A stretch of DNA of 64,000 nucleotides from Lysinibacillus halotolerans (GCF_003711845.1 NZ_RHLQ01000012.1:1-64000), one strand, 5' to 3'; counted from the stretch's first letter, positions 1-8,364 are shown. The notes: generated by a model not told the origin, from the letters alone. A program made the numbers and translations.

Positions 1-36
1 AAACGAGATTAAAGAACAAATACGGTTGACGGTCAA

Positions 37-58
37 TTAAAAAAGCCCCTTTAGGGGC
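37..58 (-). terminator. Rho-independent terminator of ampS
   Basis: A perfect GCCCCT/AGGGGC hairpin at 45-58 is followed, in the minus-strand sense, by a run of six T. It lies about 80 bases past the ampS stop. Confidence 0.8.
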
Positions 59-60
59 AG

Positions 61-112
61 TTAGTAAGGAGCCCTTATAGGGCGTTACTAAAACCGCCTG
101 TTTTACAGGCGG
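61..112. repeat. Two further hairpins stacked beside the ampS terminator
   Basis: Bases 61-91 form an inverted repeat with TTAGTAA/TTACTAA ends and an inner GCCCT/AGGGC stem. Bases 94-112 form a perfect 8-bp stem, CCGCCTGT/ACAGGCGG, with a 3-base loop. Neither has a T-run of its own. With the terminator at 37-58 they make three consecutive hairpins at the 3' end of the ampS transcript. They may protect the 3' end; that is inference. Confidence 0.55.
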
Positions 113-140
113 ATATTTATTTTTGCAAGTATTTCGATTT

Positions 141-1382
141 TTAGAAAGCCCAGTCGCCGTTACGGAAAATAGGAACGACAGTACCATCTTGTTTAATCCC
201 ATCGATATTCATTTTGTCAGAACCAATCATGAAATCAACGTGAACTGTAGATGTATTCATCCCATTTGCTTGCAGTTCCTCTTGACTCATTGTTGTCCCA
301 CCTTCAATTGTTGTAGGGTAAGCCGAACCGATAGCTAAATGATTCGATGCATTTTCATCATATAACGTATTGAAGAAAATGATGCCGGATTGGGAAATCG
401 GCGAAGGATCTGGAACAAGGGCAACTTCTCCTAATCCAGTAGCTCCTTCGTTTTCAAATACTAATTTTTTAATCGCTTCATCGCCCTTTTCAGCGGAGAT
501 ATTAACAATTTTTCCATCTTTAAAATGAACTTCAATACCTTCTATTAATGTACCCGCATAACTAAGCGGTTTTGTACTGCGAACAACCCCATCCATGCGG
601 CGCGTATCAGGAGCCGTGAATATTTCTTCTGTCGGCATATTCGCGATAAACTCTTCACCTTTAGGGTTATAACTTTCTGCACATGCCCAAATATGGTTTT
701 TTGGTAAACCTAACGTTAAATCTGTCCCAGGAGCAGTGTAGTGAAGGGCATCAAACTGAATTTCATTTAATTTTGCCGCTTTTTCATTTAATGTTTTCTT
801 ATGTTCATCCCATGCAGCAATTGGGTCTTCTTCATAAACGCGACATGTTTTAAAAATTTGATCCCAAAGGGCATCAACTTGTTCTTCAGAAGTTGCTAAA
901 TGGGGGAATACTGTTGCCGCCCAACTAGCTCCTGCTGCTGCAGCAACCGTCCATTTTAAATCATCGTTTTGTGTAGCTTTACGTTGGGCATGGAACGCTT
1001 TGCCCGCCACATTTTGGAAAGCTGCCACTTTCGTAGGGTCTACCCCATTTAACAGACCAGGGTCGCTAGATAAAATCGAAAGACGGCTCACTCGGTGGTT
1101 TAAAACATGATCTTCTGATTCATCAATTTCGTATTGTGGAATGTCCGTTAATACTTCTGTTGGTTGGTGTAAATAGTGTAATTTTGTAATTTCATCATCA
1201 GACCATTTGACAATAACCTTTTCTGCACCTAACGCATAAGCTTCCTGTGTAATGAATCGAGCTAAAGGAGCTTGATCAACAGTAATTGTCATTTTCACCC
1301 AATCTCCCGGTTGAACATTAATGCCTTTGGCAACTAACAGCTTTGCGTATTTTTGTAAATTTTCCATAAAGTTATTTAACAT
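141..1382 (-). CDS. ampS: Aminopeptidase, M29 family (AmpS/PepS)
   Basis: Cytosolic metallo-aminopeptidase of family M29, which removes N-terminal residues from peptides. The C-terminal half carries the family's metal-binding signatures: GEVALVP, then NTLYDENASNHLAIG with Glu and His, then TVHVDFMIGS with His and Asp. NMPTEEIFTAP is also typical. The start is the ATG at 1382, nine bases after a GGAGG site at 1392-1396; upstream in-frame codons have no ribosome site. This gives 413 residues, close to the roughly 410 of Bacillus AmpS. It lies 87 bases after a YkuK-like gene on the same strand and may be cotranscribed. The family call is firm; peptide preference cannot be told from sequence. Confidence 0.93.
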   Translation of the reverse strand: MLNNFMENLQKYAKLLVAKGINVQPGDWVKMTITVDQAPLARFITQEAYALGAEKVIVKWSDDEITKLHYLHQPTEVLTDIPQYEIDESEDHVLNHRVSRLSILSSDPGLLNGVDPTKVAAFQNVAGKAFHAQRKATQNDDLKWTVAAAAGASWAATVFPHLATSEEQVDALWDQIFKTCRVYEEDPIAAWDEHKKTLNEKAAKLNEIQFDALHYTAPGTDLTLGLPKNHIWACAESYNPKGEEFIANMPTEEIFTAPDTRRMDGVVRSTKPLSYAGTLIEGIEVHFKDGKIVNISAEKGDEAIKKLVFENEGATGLGEVALVPDPSPISQSGIIFFNTLYDENASNHLAIGSAYPTTIEGGTTMSQEELQANGMNTSTVHVDFMIGSDKMNIDGIKQDGTVVPIFRNGDWAF

Positions 1383-1469
1383 GAATGTATTCCTCCAATT
1401 TTGTGTAACTGTATCCAATATTATCATAATTTTATAAAAAATTATTTAACGAATTCAGATGGATTCATT

Positions 1470-2006
1470 TTATTTTGTGAAGCGGTTTGCATAGCTACTA
1501 GCAACAAAGGAATCGGGTTTTATTTTTGGTTCTAACCCGATTGATTCTAATCGGGAGACCATCTCTTCAACAAAAACTCTTGTTTTATTTCTTTTCCCAG
1601 AACCAATATCAATATGCCCTTCGATGGAAAAAGAAGCTCCTTTATAAATGTTTGGTAGAACGACATTAATTAATTGTTCTTTATGTTCATTTGTAAATAA
1701 GGAAACAACTTCTTCTGTAAGGGTTGTTTCAAAGGAAATCCGTTCATGTAAATTTGTCATTTTCCTAGGAATAATTACTTTTCGAATACATGCCCAAACA
1801 CCTTTTCTTTCTTGTTGAATGACAATACCGGTGATGAACTTTGTGTAATGGGTGAAAACTTGAGAATCGGTTCCGAACATTAAACGAAAATTACCAATCG
1901 GATCTTTCTTCATGAAATGCAATATATTTTGAAATACTTGATCAAAGGGCATATTTTTTTGACTTAAATTTTGAAAGGTATTTGCCATTTCAGTATCCTT
2001 ATTCAT
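1470..2006 (-). CDS. YkuK-like RNase H-fold protein (DUF458)
   Basis: A 178-residue protein resembling the YkuK/DUF458 family, predicted to have a ribonuclease H-like fold. Visible family features are the GTDSQV segment with an acidic residue near the start of the core and IPRKMTNLHERISFE in the middle. The SIEGHIDIGSG stretch near the end supplies another conserved Asp and a Gly-rich turn. The start chosen is the ATG at 2006 behind AAAGGTGG; the longer reading to 2057 has no ribosome site. It lies upstream of ampS on the same strand. The family is mostly uncharacterised, so a nuclease role is inference from fold. Confidence 0.75.
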   Translation of the reverse strand: MNKDTEMANTFQNLSQKNMPFDQVFQNILHFMKKDPIGNFRLMFGTDSQVFTHYTKFITGIVIQQERKGVWACIRKVIIPRKMTNLHERISFETTLTEEVVSLFTNEHKEQLINVVLPNIYKGASFSIEGHIDIGSGKRNKTRVFVEEMVSRLESIGLEPKIKPDSFVASSYANRFTK

Positions 2007-2154
2007 TTTTCCACCTTTCTTGTAAGTCCAGTGATTAATACATCTTATTCGATACATAGGCAGATTGATAACTAGAACTAAAATGGAACAATTGATAACA
2101 TTGTAGATAGATTGTGTGGAATTTTTTGAAAATATGTAAATTGGAGTGGGATAG

Positions 2155-2793
2155 TTGATCGAAAAAGTAGACTTTAAACATTGTATTAAGACGGAAGAGG
2201 AACTTCGAGAGATTGTAGGATTTCCTAGTGAATTAGTTAAAAATAAAGTAATAACTTATTTAGATCATCATTGTGTCGATTTTATTTCGAAATCGCCGTT
2301 TTTAGTAATATCTACTTCGGATCAATTTGGCAATTGTGATGTTTCACCAAGAGGAGATCAACCTGATTTTGTTCACGTGTTAAATGAAAAGCAGCTCATT
2401 ATACCGGAAAGGCCCGGGAATAAAAGAATGGATTCGTTGCGCAATCTTTTGTCCAACCCTAAAATAGGCCTTCTCTTTTTCATTCCGGGACTTGGTGAAA
2501 CATTAAGGGTGAATGGTCGTGCCACAATTGTAAATGATGAAGCTTTACTTGAACAAATGGCTATAAGGGGGAAAATGCCCCTTTTAGGAATCGCTGTTGA
2601 CGTGGAAGAATGTTTTATACATTGTGCGAAAGCATTTAAACGATCCGGTCTATGGGAGCCGGATACTTGGACAGAGAAAGAATTGTTACCCTCGGCTTCC
2701 AAAATATTATTTGAACACGCAAAACTTCCGAATAGTAGTGTCGAGGATATCCAAGAGAGGTTGGAAGAAAGCTATAGTAAGAGACTTTATTAA
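2155..2793 (+). CDS. Pyridoxamine 5'-phosphate oxidase-like flavoprotein
   Basis: A 212-residue protein of the PPOX split-barrel class, closest in pattern to the MSMEG_1061-like FMN-binding subgroup. The central part has the typical layout: FLVISTSDQFGNCDVSPRGD, then IPERPGNKRMDSLRNLL, then GLLFFIPGLGETLRVNGRA. The C-terminal GIAVDVEECFIHCAKAFKRSGLW segment is characteristic of the family. Start is a TTG at 2155 preceded by GGAGTGGG. It is monocistronic between divergent or convergent genes. FMN or F420 binding is expected from the family, but the substrate is unknown. Confidence 0.85.
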   Translation: MIEKVDFKHCIKTEEELREIVGFPSELVKNKVITYLDHHCVDFISKSPFLVISTSDQFGNCDVSPRGDQPDFVHVLNEKQLIIPERPGNKRMDSLRNLLSNPKIGLLFFIPGLGETLRVNGRATIVNDEALLEQMAIRGKMPLLGIAVDVEECFIHCAKAFKRSGLWEPDTWTEKELLPSASKILFEHAKLPNSSVEDIQERLEESYSKRLY

Positions 2794-2804
2794 TTGTATG
2801 TATA

Positions 2805-2831
2805 AAAGGTAAGGGCATTTCCCTTACCTTT
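2805..2831. terminator. Hairpin between convergent genes
   Basis: An 11-bp inverted repeat, AAAGGTAAGGG/CCCTTACCTTT, separates the PPOX gene from the convergent AraC gene. The better T-run lies in the minus-strand direction (TTTTATAC). Confidence 0.65.
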
Positions 2832-2859
2832 GAATATCACGATTTATTTACTGATTGGA

Positions 2860-3732
2860 TTATTCCTCATTAAAATCTAAATTAACAGGTTGAGTAGGAA
2901 GGAATTCAGTTGCCATCATATTTGTTGAAGGGACTGAATCGTCTACTTCCTCAAATCGGAATCCATCCGCCCAAACTTTTCCATTTCCTACCAATAAGAC
3001 GCCGAAATGAATGGATGTACTTTGTACAGGTACGTCTAGTACGATTGAATAATAGTTCCACTCAGTCGTCCCTGTAATAGAACGGTTATCCATATTGTCA
3101 AATTGAATTGTATCCCCTGATGCATTATCGATTCGACACCATGCACCGCATTTATCTACTTGTTCTGTTTTTAAATAACACGACAATTTAATCCGTTTCC
3201 CTTTATAGATATCTGCTTGAAAACTTTGCATAATTGTTCCAAATTGCCCTTCACCAACATCTCCGGTGGAAAATAATACACCTGATTTCGTTCCTAAATG
3301 GAATACTTGATCATCAACCCCAAATGCATAGTTAGCTGGGTGGGAACCACTTAAAAACCATCCCTTTACTTTGTTACTCATATTGCTTTCCTCCATTCCG
3401 CCTATTGATCGCATCATTTTTCGATATTTTCCAGGAGGCATGGTATATACTTCTTTAAACGCGCGGGTGAAAGCTTCTTGCGATTGAAATTGTAACATAA
3501 ATGCAATTGTAATAATTGTTTCATCGGAGTGTAGAAGAAACATTGCAGCTGTCGCAAGACATCTTAAACGTATATACTCTCCAATCGTTAATCCAGTTTC
3601 TTGTTTAAATACCCTTAGTAAATGATATTTTGAATATCCTACAACAGAAGGGAATTGTTTTAGTTGCAAATCATCGGTTATATGATTTTCGATATAGAGT
3701 ATCAGTTGTTGCGTAGCTTCACTATATACCAT
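2860..3732 (-). CDS. AraC-family transcriptional regulator
   Basis: A 290-residue regulator with an N-terminal AraC/XylS double helix-turn-helix at about residues 8-105. Visible marks are GYSKYHLLRVFKQETG, IGEYIRLRCL and the second helix-turn-helix ending SQEAFTRAFKEVYTMPPGKYR. Residues 120-280 look like a beta-rich ligand or carbohydrate-binding module, with many aromatic residues and a jelly-roll-like pattern. DNA-binding domain first and sensor second is the reverse of classical AraC. Start ATG at 3732 follows GAGGTG. Target genes and ligand are unknown; it is transcribed alone. Confidence 0.88.
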   Translation of the reverse strand: MVYSEATQQLILYIENHITDDLQLKQFPSVVGYSKYHLLRVFKQETGLTIGEYIRLRCLATAAMFLLHSDETIITIAFMLQFQSQEAFTRAFKEVYTMPPGKYRKMMRSIGGMEESNMSNKVKGWFLSGSHPANYAFGVDDQVFHLGTKSGVLFSTGDVGEGQFGTIMQSFQADIYKGKRIKLSCYLKTEQVDKCGAWCRIDNASGDTIQFDNMDNRSITGTTEWNYYSIVLDVPVQSTSIHFGVLLVGNGKVWADGFRFEEVDDSVPSTNMMATEFLPTQPVNLDFNEE

Positions 3733-3830
3733 TTGTGAATCACCTCTATTTCATCTTACATAAAATGAACGGAAAATTTTTGATATCAATTGCTAAAATG
3801 TACGAACAGTATGAGGAAACAAAATATAAA

Positions 3831-3857
3831 AGACCATCTGTAAATGACAGATAGTCT
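3831..3857 (-). terminator. Terminator downstream of the ADH remnant
   Basis: A 10-11 bp stem (AGACTATCTGT/ACAGATGGTCT read on minus) is followed by TTTTATATTTT. It is still an intact terminator although the gene before it is truncated. Confidence 0.75.
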
Positions 3858-3865
3858 AACCGTAT

Positions 3866-4141
3866 TTATGAATAATCCGTTACGATGAATGTTCCTGTCG
3901 TAGCAAAATTCGTCATGTCTTGGAAAATTCCTTCTACTTCTGAAAGTTTAATTTCCCGATTTACCATTTTCCCTGGTTGTAATTTACCGAGGGCAACTTG
4001 CGATAAAAGGGAATCGAAACGGGAAGCTGGCATACCAAGGGTAGTAATAAAGGATTTTTCAGCAATGACCATTTCATCAATCGGAATGGAAATGAAGCCA
4101 CCTTCTTTTTTCGTCGTTACGCAGAAAGATAGCGCTTTCAT
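3866..4141 (-). pseudogene. C-terminal fragment of a zinc-type alcohol dehydrogenase
   Basis: The 91-codon frame reads as the end of a medium-chain (MDR) alcohol dehydrogenase. SIPIDEMVIAEKSFITTLGMPASRF, split here as the family's IPxDEMVIxEK and GMPASRF marks, precedes the closing LQPGKMVNREIKLSEVEGIFQDMTNF region. The catalytic zinc-binding and GxGxxG nucleotide-binding parts, about 250 residues, are missing, and no ribosome site precedes the first ATG. I see no upstream coding in either remaining frame, so this is a deletion remnant. It keeps its own terminator. No function is expected. Confidence 0.7.
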
Positions 4142-4275
4142 GTCTTAGGTAAATCGTATAATAGCGAGGGAGATAAACCTATTACTAATTTCGGATGAAT
4201 ACACTACCTAAAAGGGGATGTTTTTTGAATCCATTATCTACCTTTTAGACTATAAAAGTATTTCGGAAAATAAAA

Positions 4276-4303
4276 CATCCCAATCCATAAATGAATTAGG
4301 ATG
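4276..4303 (-). terminator. Terminator of the YcsA-type dehydrogenase
   Basis: An imperfect 8-bp stem, CATCCTAA/TTGGGATG on the minus strand, is followed by TTTTATTTT just after the stop at 4311. Confidence 0.75.
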
Positions 4304-4310
4304 ATTTTCA

Positions 4311-5360
4311 TTATAAATAGTTGATGACAGTATTTTTCACTTCTTCAAGTGTGGCTGTTCCATCTAAATCCCCCGTTTTCACACCAGAAGATAGGGTTTT
4401 TTCAATAGCGGTTAAAATTCGCGTACCAGCATGATAATGTCCTAAGAAATCTAGCATCATTTTACCTGTCCAAATCTGCCCAATAGGATTTGCGATACCA
4501 AGACCTGCAATATCAGGGGCAGAACCATGTACAGGTTCGAACATAGATGGATATTCCCGTTCGATATTTAAATTCGCAGCTGGAGCAATACCAATACTAC
4601 CCATAATCGCTCCACCAAGGTCAGTTAGAATATCTCCGAATAAATTAGAAGCTACAATTATATCAAATGCTTGTGGCTTCATGACAAAGAAAGCAGCTAA
4701 AGCATCAATATGCTGAACAGACGTATCAATTTCAGGGTAATCCTTTTTGACTACGTTAAAAACTTCATCCCAGAACGGCATAGAATAAGTTAGACCGTTG
4801 GACTTCGTCGCACTTGTTACGTGTTTGCGGGAACTTTTTGCTAATTCAAAGGCGTAACGCATAGCGCGTTCCGTACTTTTTCTAGTGAAGATTGCATTTT
4901 GAATAGCGATTCCATCTTCGCCAGTATGAATACGACCTCCGCTGTCCGAATATTCACCTTCTGAGTTTTCCCTAACAACAGTAATATCAAAGTTTTGTGG
5001 ATTCTTTAATGGGGATTGTAATCCAGCTAACAGTTTTGCGGGTCGCACATTAATGGACTGTTTCATTCCACGGCGTATTTTAATAAGAAGACCCCAAAGT
5101 GAAATATGATCAGGTACAAGTTCGGGCATGCCGACCGCCCCTAAAAAAATTTGATCATATTGTTTTAATGTTTCTAATCCATCCTCAGGCATCATTTCAC
5201 CATGTTCTAAATAGTAATCACAACCCCAAGGAAAATAAGTCCATTCGAACTTGAAGCTGCCGTCCAACTTTGCAATACTATCCAATACTTCGATAGCTGC
5301 TGGAACGACTTCTTTTCCAATACCATCCCCAGGAATAACAGCGATTTTGTATGTATTCAT
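4311..5360 (-). CDS. Tartrate/D-malate dehydrogenase (YcsA/DmlA type)
   Basis: A 349-residue NAD-dependent beta-decarboxylating dehydrogenase of the isocitrate/isopropylmalate dehydrogenase family. It shows the opening IPGDGIGKEVVP and substrate-binding arginines in LLIKIRRGMKQSINVRPAK and VVRENSEGEYS. The metal-binding aspartates lie in SNLFGDILTDLGG, and the nucleotide loop is FEPVHGSAPDIAG. The pattern fits the YcsA/tartrate dehydrogenase branch better than LeuB. Start is the ATG at 5360, seven bases after GGGGTG; a TTG directly before it is less likely. Expected reaction is oxidative decarboxylation of D-malate or related acids. It is monocistronic. Confidence 0.88.
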   Translation of the reverse strand: MNTYKIAVIPGDGIGKEVVPAAIEVLDSIAKLDGSFKFEWTYFPWGCDYYLEHGEMMPEDGLETLKQYDQIFLGAVGMPELVPDHISLWGLLIKIRRGMKQSINVRPAKLLAGLQSPLKNPQNFDITVVRENSEGEYSDSGGRIHTGEDGIAIQNAIFTRKSTERAMRYAFELAKSSRKHVTSATKSNGLTYSMPFWDEVFNVVKKDYPEIDTSVQHIDALAAFFVMKPQAFDIIVASNLFGDILTDLGGAIMGSIGIAPAANLNIEREYPSMFEPVHGSAPDIAGLGIANPIGQIWTGKMMLDFLGHYHAGTRILTAIEKTLSSGVKTGDLDGTATLEEVKNTVINYL

Positions 5361-5610
5361 CAACGAACACCCCTTTTATTGAATTTTCAATCTCTTAAAA
5401 TATTAACACATTTTCCAATGCTATTTCGGAGCGGGTTAAACCCTCTTTTATCAATGATAGTTAATATCTTAAGGGGATTCATATAAGGGAAGCGGTTATT
5501 TTAAAACAATACTATGGATCGAACTAAATAAATTACATAATTTAAATGCTATGGGTTTATAAAGTGTAATACCGATTTTAACTCACTATATCGTTTTCGC
5601 ATAAAATAAA

Positions 5611-5642
5611 AAGGCAACATAAACAAAGTTTATTGTTACCTT
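5611..5642 (-). terminator. Terminator after the 51-residue gene
   Basis: A long imperfect stem (GGTAACAATAAAC/GTTTATGTTGCC on minus) is followed by TTTTTATTTT. Between here and the dehydrogenase start at 5360 I see nothing recognisable. Confidence 0.75.
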
Positions 5643-5655
5643 CTTCGAAATGAAG

Positions 5656-5811
5656 TTAGAACCGATTTGTATTATTCTTTTTTTGAGTTGCAGTTTTTGT
5701 TGCTTTTGCTTGTACGTGTTCTTTAGCAATTTCCATGTTCGCTCTTAAAGTAGCTGAGTCTAAGTTGTTATTTAATGCAGCTTCTTCATTTAGTTTCTCT
5801 TCCTTTTTCAT
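5656..5811 (-). CDS. Small basic 51-residue protein, unknown
   Basis: An ATG at 5811 preceded by GGAGG opens a 51-codon frame ending at 5656. It starts MKKEEKLNEEAALNNNLDSA and is followed by a strong terminator. The product is hydrophilic: an acidic, Asn-rich first half and a Lys/Thr/Asn-rich tail (KATKTATQKKNNTNRF), with no membrane segment or signal peptide. The composition recalls minor small acid-soluble spore proteins, but I recognise no specific family. Ribosome site plus terminator make it a convincing small gene. Confidence 0.65.
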   Translation of the reverse strand: MKKEEKLNEEAALNNNLDSATLRANMEIAKEHVQAKATKTATQKKNNTNRF

Positions 5812-5960
5812 CCTGATTTCCTCCATTACTTTTAGCTGTCCTTTAGATTGCCCAATTTCATGTAGAAAATGTCATGTTATTCAAAATGGGTTTCTATTTA
5901 AGGTGCGTTTACATAGTATTAGCAAAAATATGGATACTATAATGCAAAGGAGTGATACGA

Positions 5961-6206
5961 ATGGCTATATGTCCTTTATGTAATTCATTAAAAACGTTAG
6001 AAGTAAATTGCCCAAAATGTCATACGACATTAGAGGATTCAGGGAAAGTGTCTGATTATTTGGATCCTTATGGACACTATAATGATGAAGAAACGGTCAA
6101 AATGGGAGATGGTTATCCTAATACGGCAAAAGATCAAATTTGTCCCCATTTAATGGTTTGTAAGTCTTGTGGATATGATGAAGTACGGTTTATTAAAGAG
6201 GAATAA
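5961..6206 (+). CDS. Small zinc-ribbon protein
   Basis: An 81-residue protein with four Cys/His clusters: CPLC near residue 4, CPKC near 17, CPH and CKSC near the C terminus. This is the pattern of a double zinc ribbon. The middle is acidic and has the conserved-looking stretch DYLDPYGHYNDEETVKMGDG. Start is the ATG at 5961 after AAAGGAGTGAT; an ATG nine bases upstream overlaps that site and is rejected. It is a single-gene unit with its own terminator. Function unknown; zinc binding is inferred from the cysteines. Confidence 0.75.
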   Translation: MAICPLCNSLKTLEVNCPKCHTTLEDSGKVSDYLDPYGHYNDEETVKMGDGYPNTAKDQICPHLMVCKSCGYDEVRFIKEE

Positions 6207-6218
6207 TGAATGGTCATC

Positions 6219-6246
6219 GCACTGTTTATTTACAGTGCCTTTTTTT
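6219..6246 (+). terminator. Terminator of the zinc-ribbon gene
   Basis: A 7-bp GCACTGT/ACAGTGC stem is followed by CTTTTTTTATTTTTT. From here to 6522 I see no gene: only AT-rich sequence and one 20-codon frame that I rejected. Confidence 0.85.
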
Positions 6247-6522
6247 ATTTTTTAATAAGTTCGCCGTATTTTACTCCCATTAGAATGAAGGGATTACTTC
6301 CATTAATAATAGGGAATGTACTATTTGTTTTTCTGTTGTTAAAAGTATATTTTCTTCAGATTGCTTTGCATGGGAATACACTGTGAAATATTTTGATATA
6401 AAATATAGGAAGAAATGGAGGAAAGTGTTATATTTGGTACATAATTCTAATAACAGACATATTACTCAAACTTCTGTCAAAAAGTAAATAGATGGAGGGG
6501 AAGTTAAAACATATGTAATAGA

Positions 6523-6554
6523 AAAGAGATCGTCAATTGGAAGACGATCTCTTT
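6523..6554 (-). terminator. Terminator of dapA
   Basis: A 12-bp stem, AAAGAGATCGTC/GACGATCTCTTT, lies 25 bases after the dapA stop and ends in TTTCTATT on the minus strand. Confidence 0.75.
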
Positions 6555-6578
6555 GGAAACTTTGGAATAATCGATTAT

Positions 6579-7463
6579 TTAAGAAATGACTTTATGTTGA
6601 GTATTTAAAACCTCTTTCAATGAATCGAGTTCTAATTTGTTTAGTGGCACCATTGGTAAACGTACACCACCAACCGGAATTCCGTTTAAATTTAAAGCTG
6701 CTTTTACTGAAGTCGGATTAGGAGTAGCAAAAAGTACTTTCATGATAGGTAACAATTTACGATGGTCCTTTGCTGCTTCACTTAAGTTCCCGATTAGGAA
6801 TTTTTTAATCATCGCTTGCATCTCTTGACCAATAATATGAGACGCCACTGAAATGACACCAGCTCCTCCAATGGATAAGACAGGTAATGTTAAGCCATCA
6901 TCCCCGCTATATAATGAAAAATTACTAGGTGTTTTTTCGATAATTTCAGCCATTGCATCTAAATTACCACTAGCTTCTTTAATCGCAACGATATTTGGTA
7001 TTGCTGAAAGACGAACAATCGTTTCAACTGAAAGACTTACAATGCTGCGACCAGGTACATTGTATAGAATGATTGGTAAGGATGTTTCATCTGCAATTGC
7101 TTTGAAGTGTCGATACAATCCTTCTTGAGAAGGTTTGTTATAGTATGGAGCTACTAACATGATGCCATCCACACCAACGTTTTCAGCCTGTTTTGTTAAT
7201 TCAATCGAGGCTTTTGTGTTGTAAGAACCTGTACCGGCAATAATCGGAACTCTCCCATCTACAACCTTCACAGTAAATTTAAATAATTCTACCTTTTCAT
7301 CTTCTGATAAAGTTGGGGATTCTCCAGTCGTACCTGAAATGACTAAAGCATCTGTACCGTTGGCAAGCAAATAATTAATTAAGTTTTCGGTAGCCACCCA
7401 ATCAATTTCTTCCCGTTCATTAAAGGGAGTCACCATAGCAGTTAAAATTTTTCCGAAATTCAT
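6579..7463 (-). CDS. dapA: 4-hydroxy-tetrahydrodipicolinate synthase
   Basis: A 294-residue cytosolic TIM-barrel aldolase that condenses pyruvate with aspartate semialdehyde. This is the branch point to lysine, diaminopimelate and spore dipicolinate. Active-site residues are visible: GTTGES with Thr46/Thr47, Tyr134 in LYNVPGRS with Arg139, and the Schiff-base Lys162 in AIKEASGN. Start ATG at 7463 follows GTGGAG; an upstream in-frame ATG lacks a site. Transcription starts far upstream and passes through a lysine riboswitch and its terminator, so lysine should repress it. It stands alone, unlike the asd-dapG-dapA cluster of B. subtilis. Confidence 0.96.
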   Translation of the reverse strand: MNFGKILTAMVTPFNEREEIDWVATENLINYLLANGTDALVISGTTGESPTLSEDEKVELFKFTVKVVDGRVPIIAGTGSYNTKASIELTKQAENVGVDGIMLVAPYYNKPSQEGLYRHFKAIADETSLPIILYNVPGRSIVSLSVETIVRLSAIPNIVAIKEASGNLDAMAEIIEKTPSNFSLYSGDDGLTLPVLSIGGAGVISVASHIIGQEMQAMIKKFLIGNLSEAAKDHRKLLPIMKVLFATPNPTSVKAALNLNGIPVGGVRLPMVPLNKLELDSLKEVLNTQHKVIS

Positions 7464-7528
7464 ACTTCTCCACATCCTTATATTTTATTAGAAAATAGAG
7501 GGAGAAGGGCGTTAAGTTAAGTAAACGC

Positions 7529-7558
7529 AAAAAAGCAACAACGAGGGATCGTTGTTGC
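7529..7558 (-). terminator. Riboswitch expression-platform terminator
   Basis: An almost perfect stem, GCAACAACGA/TCGTTGTTGC, is followed by TTTTTT on the minus strand. It sits between the lysine aptamer and dapA, where regulated termination is expected. Confidence 0.88.
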
Positions 7559-7583
7559 GTAGAAATAAACTTCATTTCTTTGC

Positions 7584-7760
7584 GTAAGATAGCCCTCCAT
7601 ATAGAAACCTATATGACAGTCCTGCATTTGTTCAATAACAGAACCAGCTTCGAGATAATGAGGCTCTCAAAAGCTTCGGCAAATTCCCCTTTCCACAATT
7701 GTCATAGGATCTCATTATCCTCAAATTGCGTACTGATGGTCTTTGCTCCTCTATCCTTAC
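7584..7760 (-). promoter_or_regulatory. Lysine riboswitch (L box)
   Basis: Read on the minus strand this leader has conserved L-box blocks: GGATAGAGG near the 5' end, GGAAAGGGGAATTTGCCGAAGC in the middle (present as AAGGGGA and GCCGAAGC), TGAACAAATGCAGGACTGTCA, and the closing TGGAGGGCTATCTT. The ends pair as P1 (GTAAGGATAG with CTATCTTAC). Lysine binding is expected to favour the terminator at 7529-7558 and switch dapA off. Confidence 0.93.
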
Positions 7761-7801
7761 TTCAAAAGGTAATTGAAATAAGTGAATATTTAATTATTAA
7801 A

Positions 7802-7830
7802 ATCATACATGTTTAAACGTAAGATTGCAA
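7802..7830 (-). promoter_or_regulatory. Sigma-A promoter of the riboswitch-dapA unit
   Basis: TTGCAA at 7825-7830 and TATGAT at 7802-7807 are separated by exactly 17 bases on the minus strand, just upstream of the aptamer. From here to 8100 I see only AT-rich non-coding sequence. Confidence 0.75.
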
Positions 7831-8135
7831 TACTTTAACTGTCATTTTTTTCATCTACCATATAAAGATTTTGAAAAGCTATTTCAACGTGGTTTTATTA
7901 ATAAGCCTTGAAATTAAACATTTATTTAGTGAAATTTCCGTCATAAAACGAATAAAAAAGACATGTAATTGTTATTTGAATTTTATTATGACCTTTTGAT
8001 TTTATTTACATGTAGATTTTTTTGACAAAATTAGTATGAAAGTATACGAGGGAAATTGATACTTTGGTGGAATGATTTATCACAGTATTAATTAGCGCAC
8101 CTGGAACATTCTAATATCACAAGGAGGTGAAGAAA

Positions 8136-8342
8136 ATGGCTTCTAATAGAAGTTCAAATAAACTACTGTTTCCTGGTGCACAAGCTGCAATGGATCAAAT
8201 GAAATATGAAATCGCACAAGAATTTGGTGTGAACCTTGGACCTGAAGATGCTTCACGCGCGAATGGTTCAGTTGGTGGTGAAATTACAAAACGTCTTGTT
8301 CAAATGGCAGAGTCACAATTAAAAGGACGTTCTGGACAATAA
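8136..8342 (+). CDS. Alpha/beta-type small acid-soluble spore protein
   Basis: A 68-residue DNA-coating spore protein. It shows the family signature with the germination-protease site region ([12 protein letters not shown]) and the C-terminal [13 protein letters not shown] helix. These proteins bind spore DNA in the forespore, convert it to an A-like form and are degraded at germination. Start ATG at 8136 follows a perfect AAGGAGGTG; the earlier in-frame ATG overlaps that site. Single gene with a long hairpin after it. Forespore sigma-G control is expected from the family; I could not assign a confident promoter. Confidence 0.95.
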   Translation: MASNRSSNKLLFPGAQAAMDQMKYEIAQEFGVNLGPEDASRANGSVGGEITKRLVQMAESQLKGRSGQ

Positions 8343-8364
8343 TTGAAAATTTAGAGTGACTGGG

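Noticed and set aside
6425-6487. 20-codon GTG frame behind GGAGG
   Set aside because: The gap between GGAGG and GTG is only three bases, there is no terminator after it, and the product has no recognisable feature.
7580-7816. 78-codon plus-strand frame
   Set aside because: It lies on the complement of the lysine riboswitch and has no ribosome site.
8057-8087. Possible sigma-G promoter of the SASP gene (TGATAC, 18 bases, CACAGTA)
   Set aside because: Both elements differ from the consensus at two or more positions, too weak to list.
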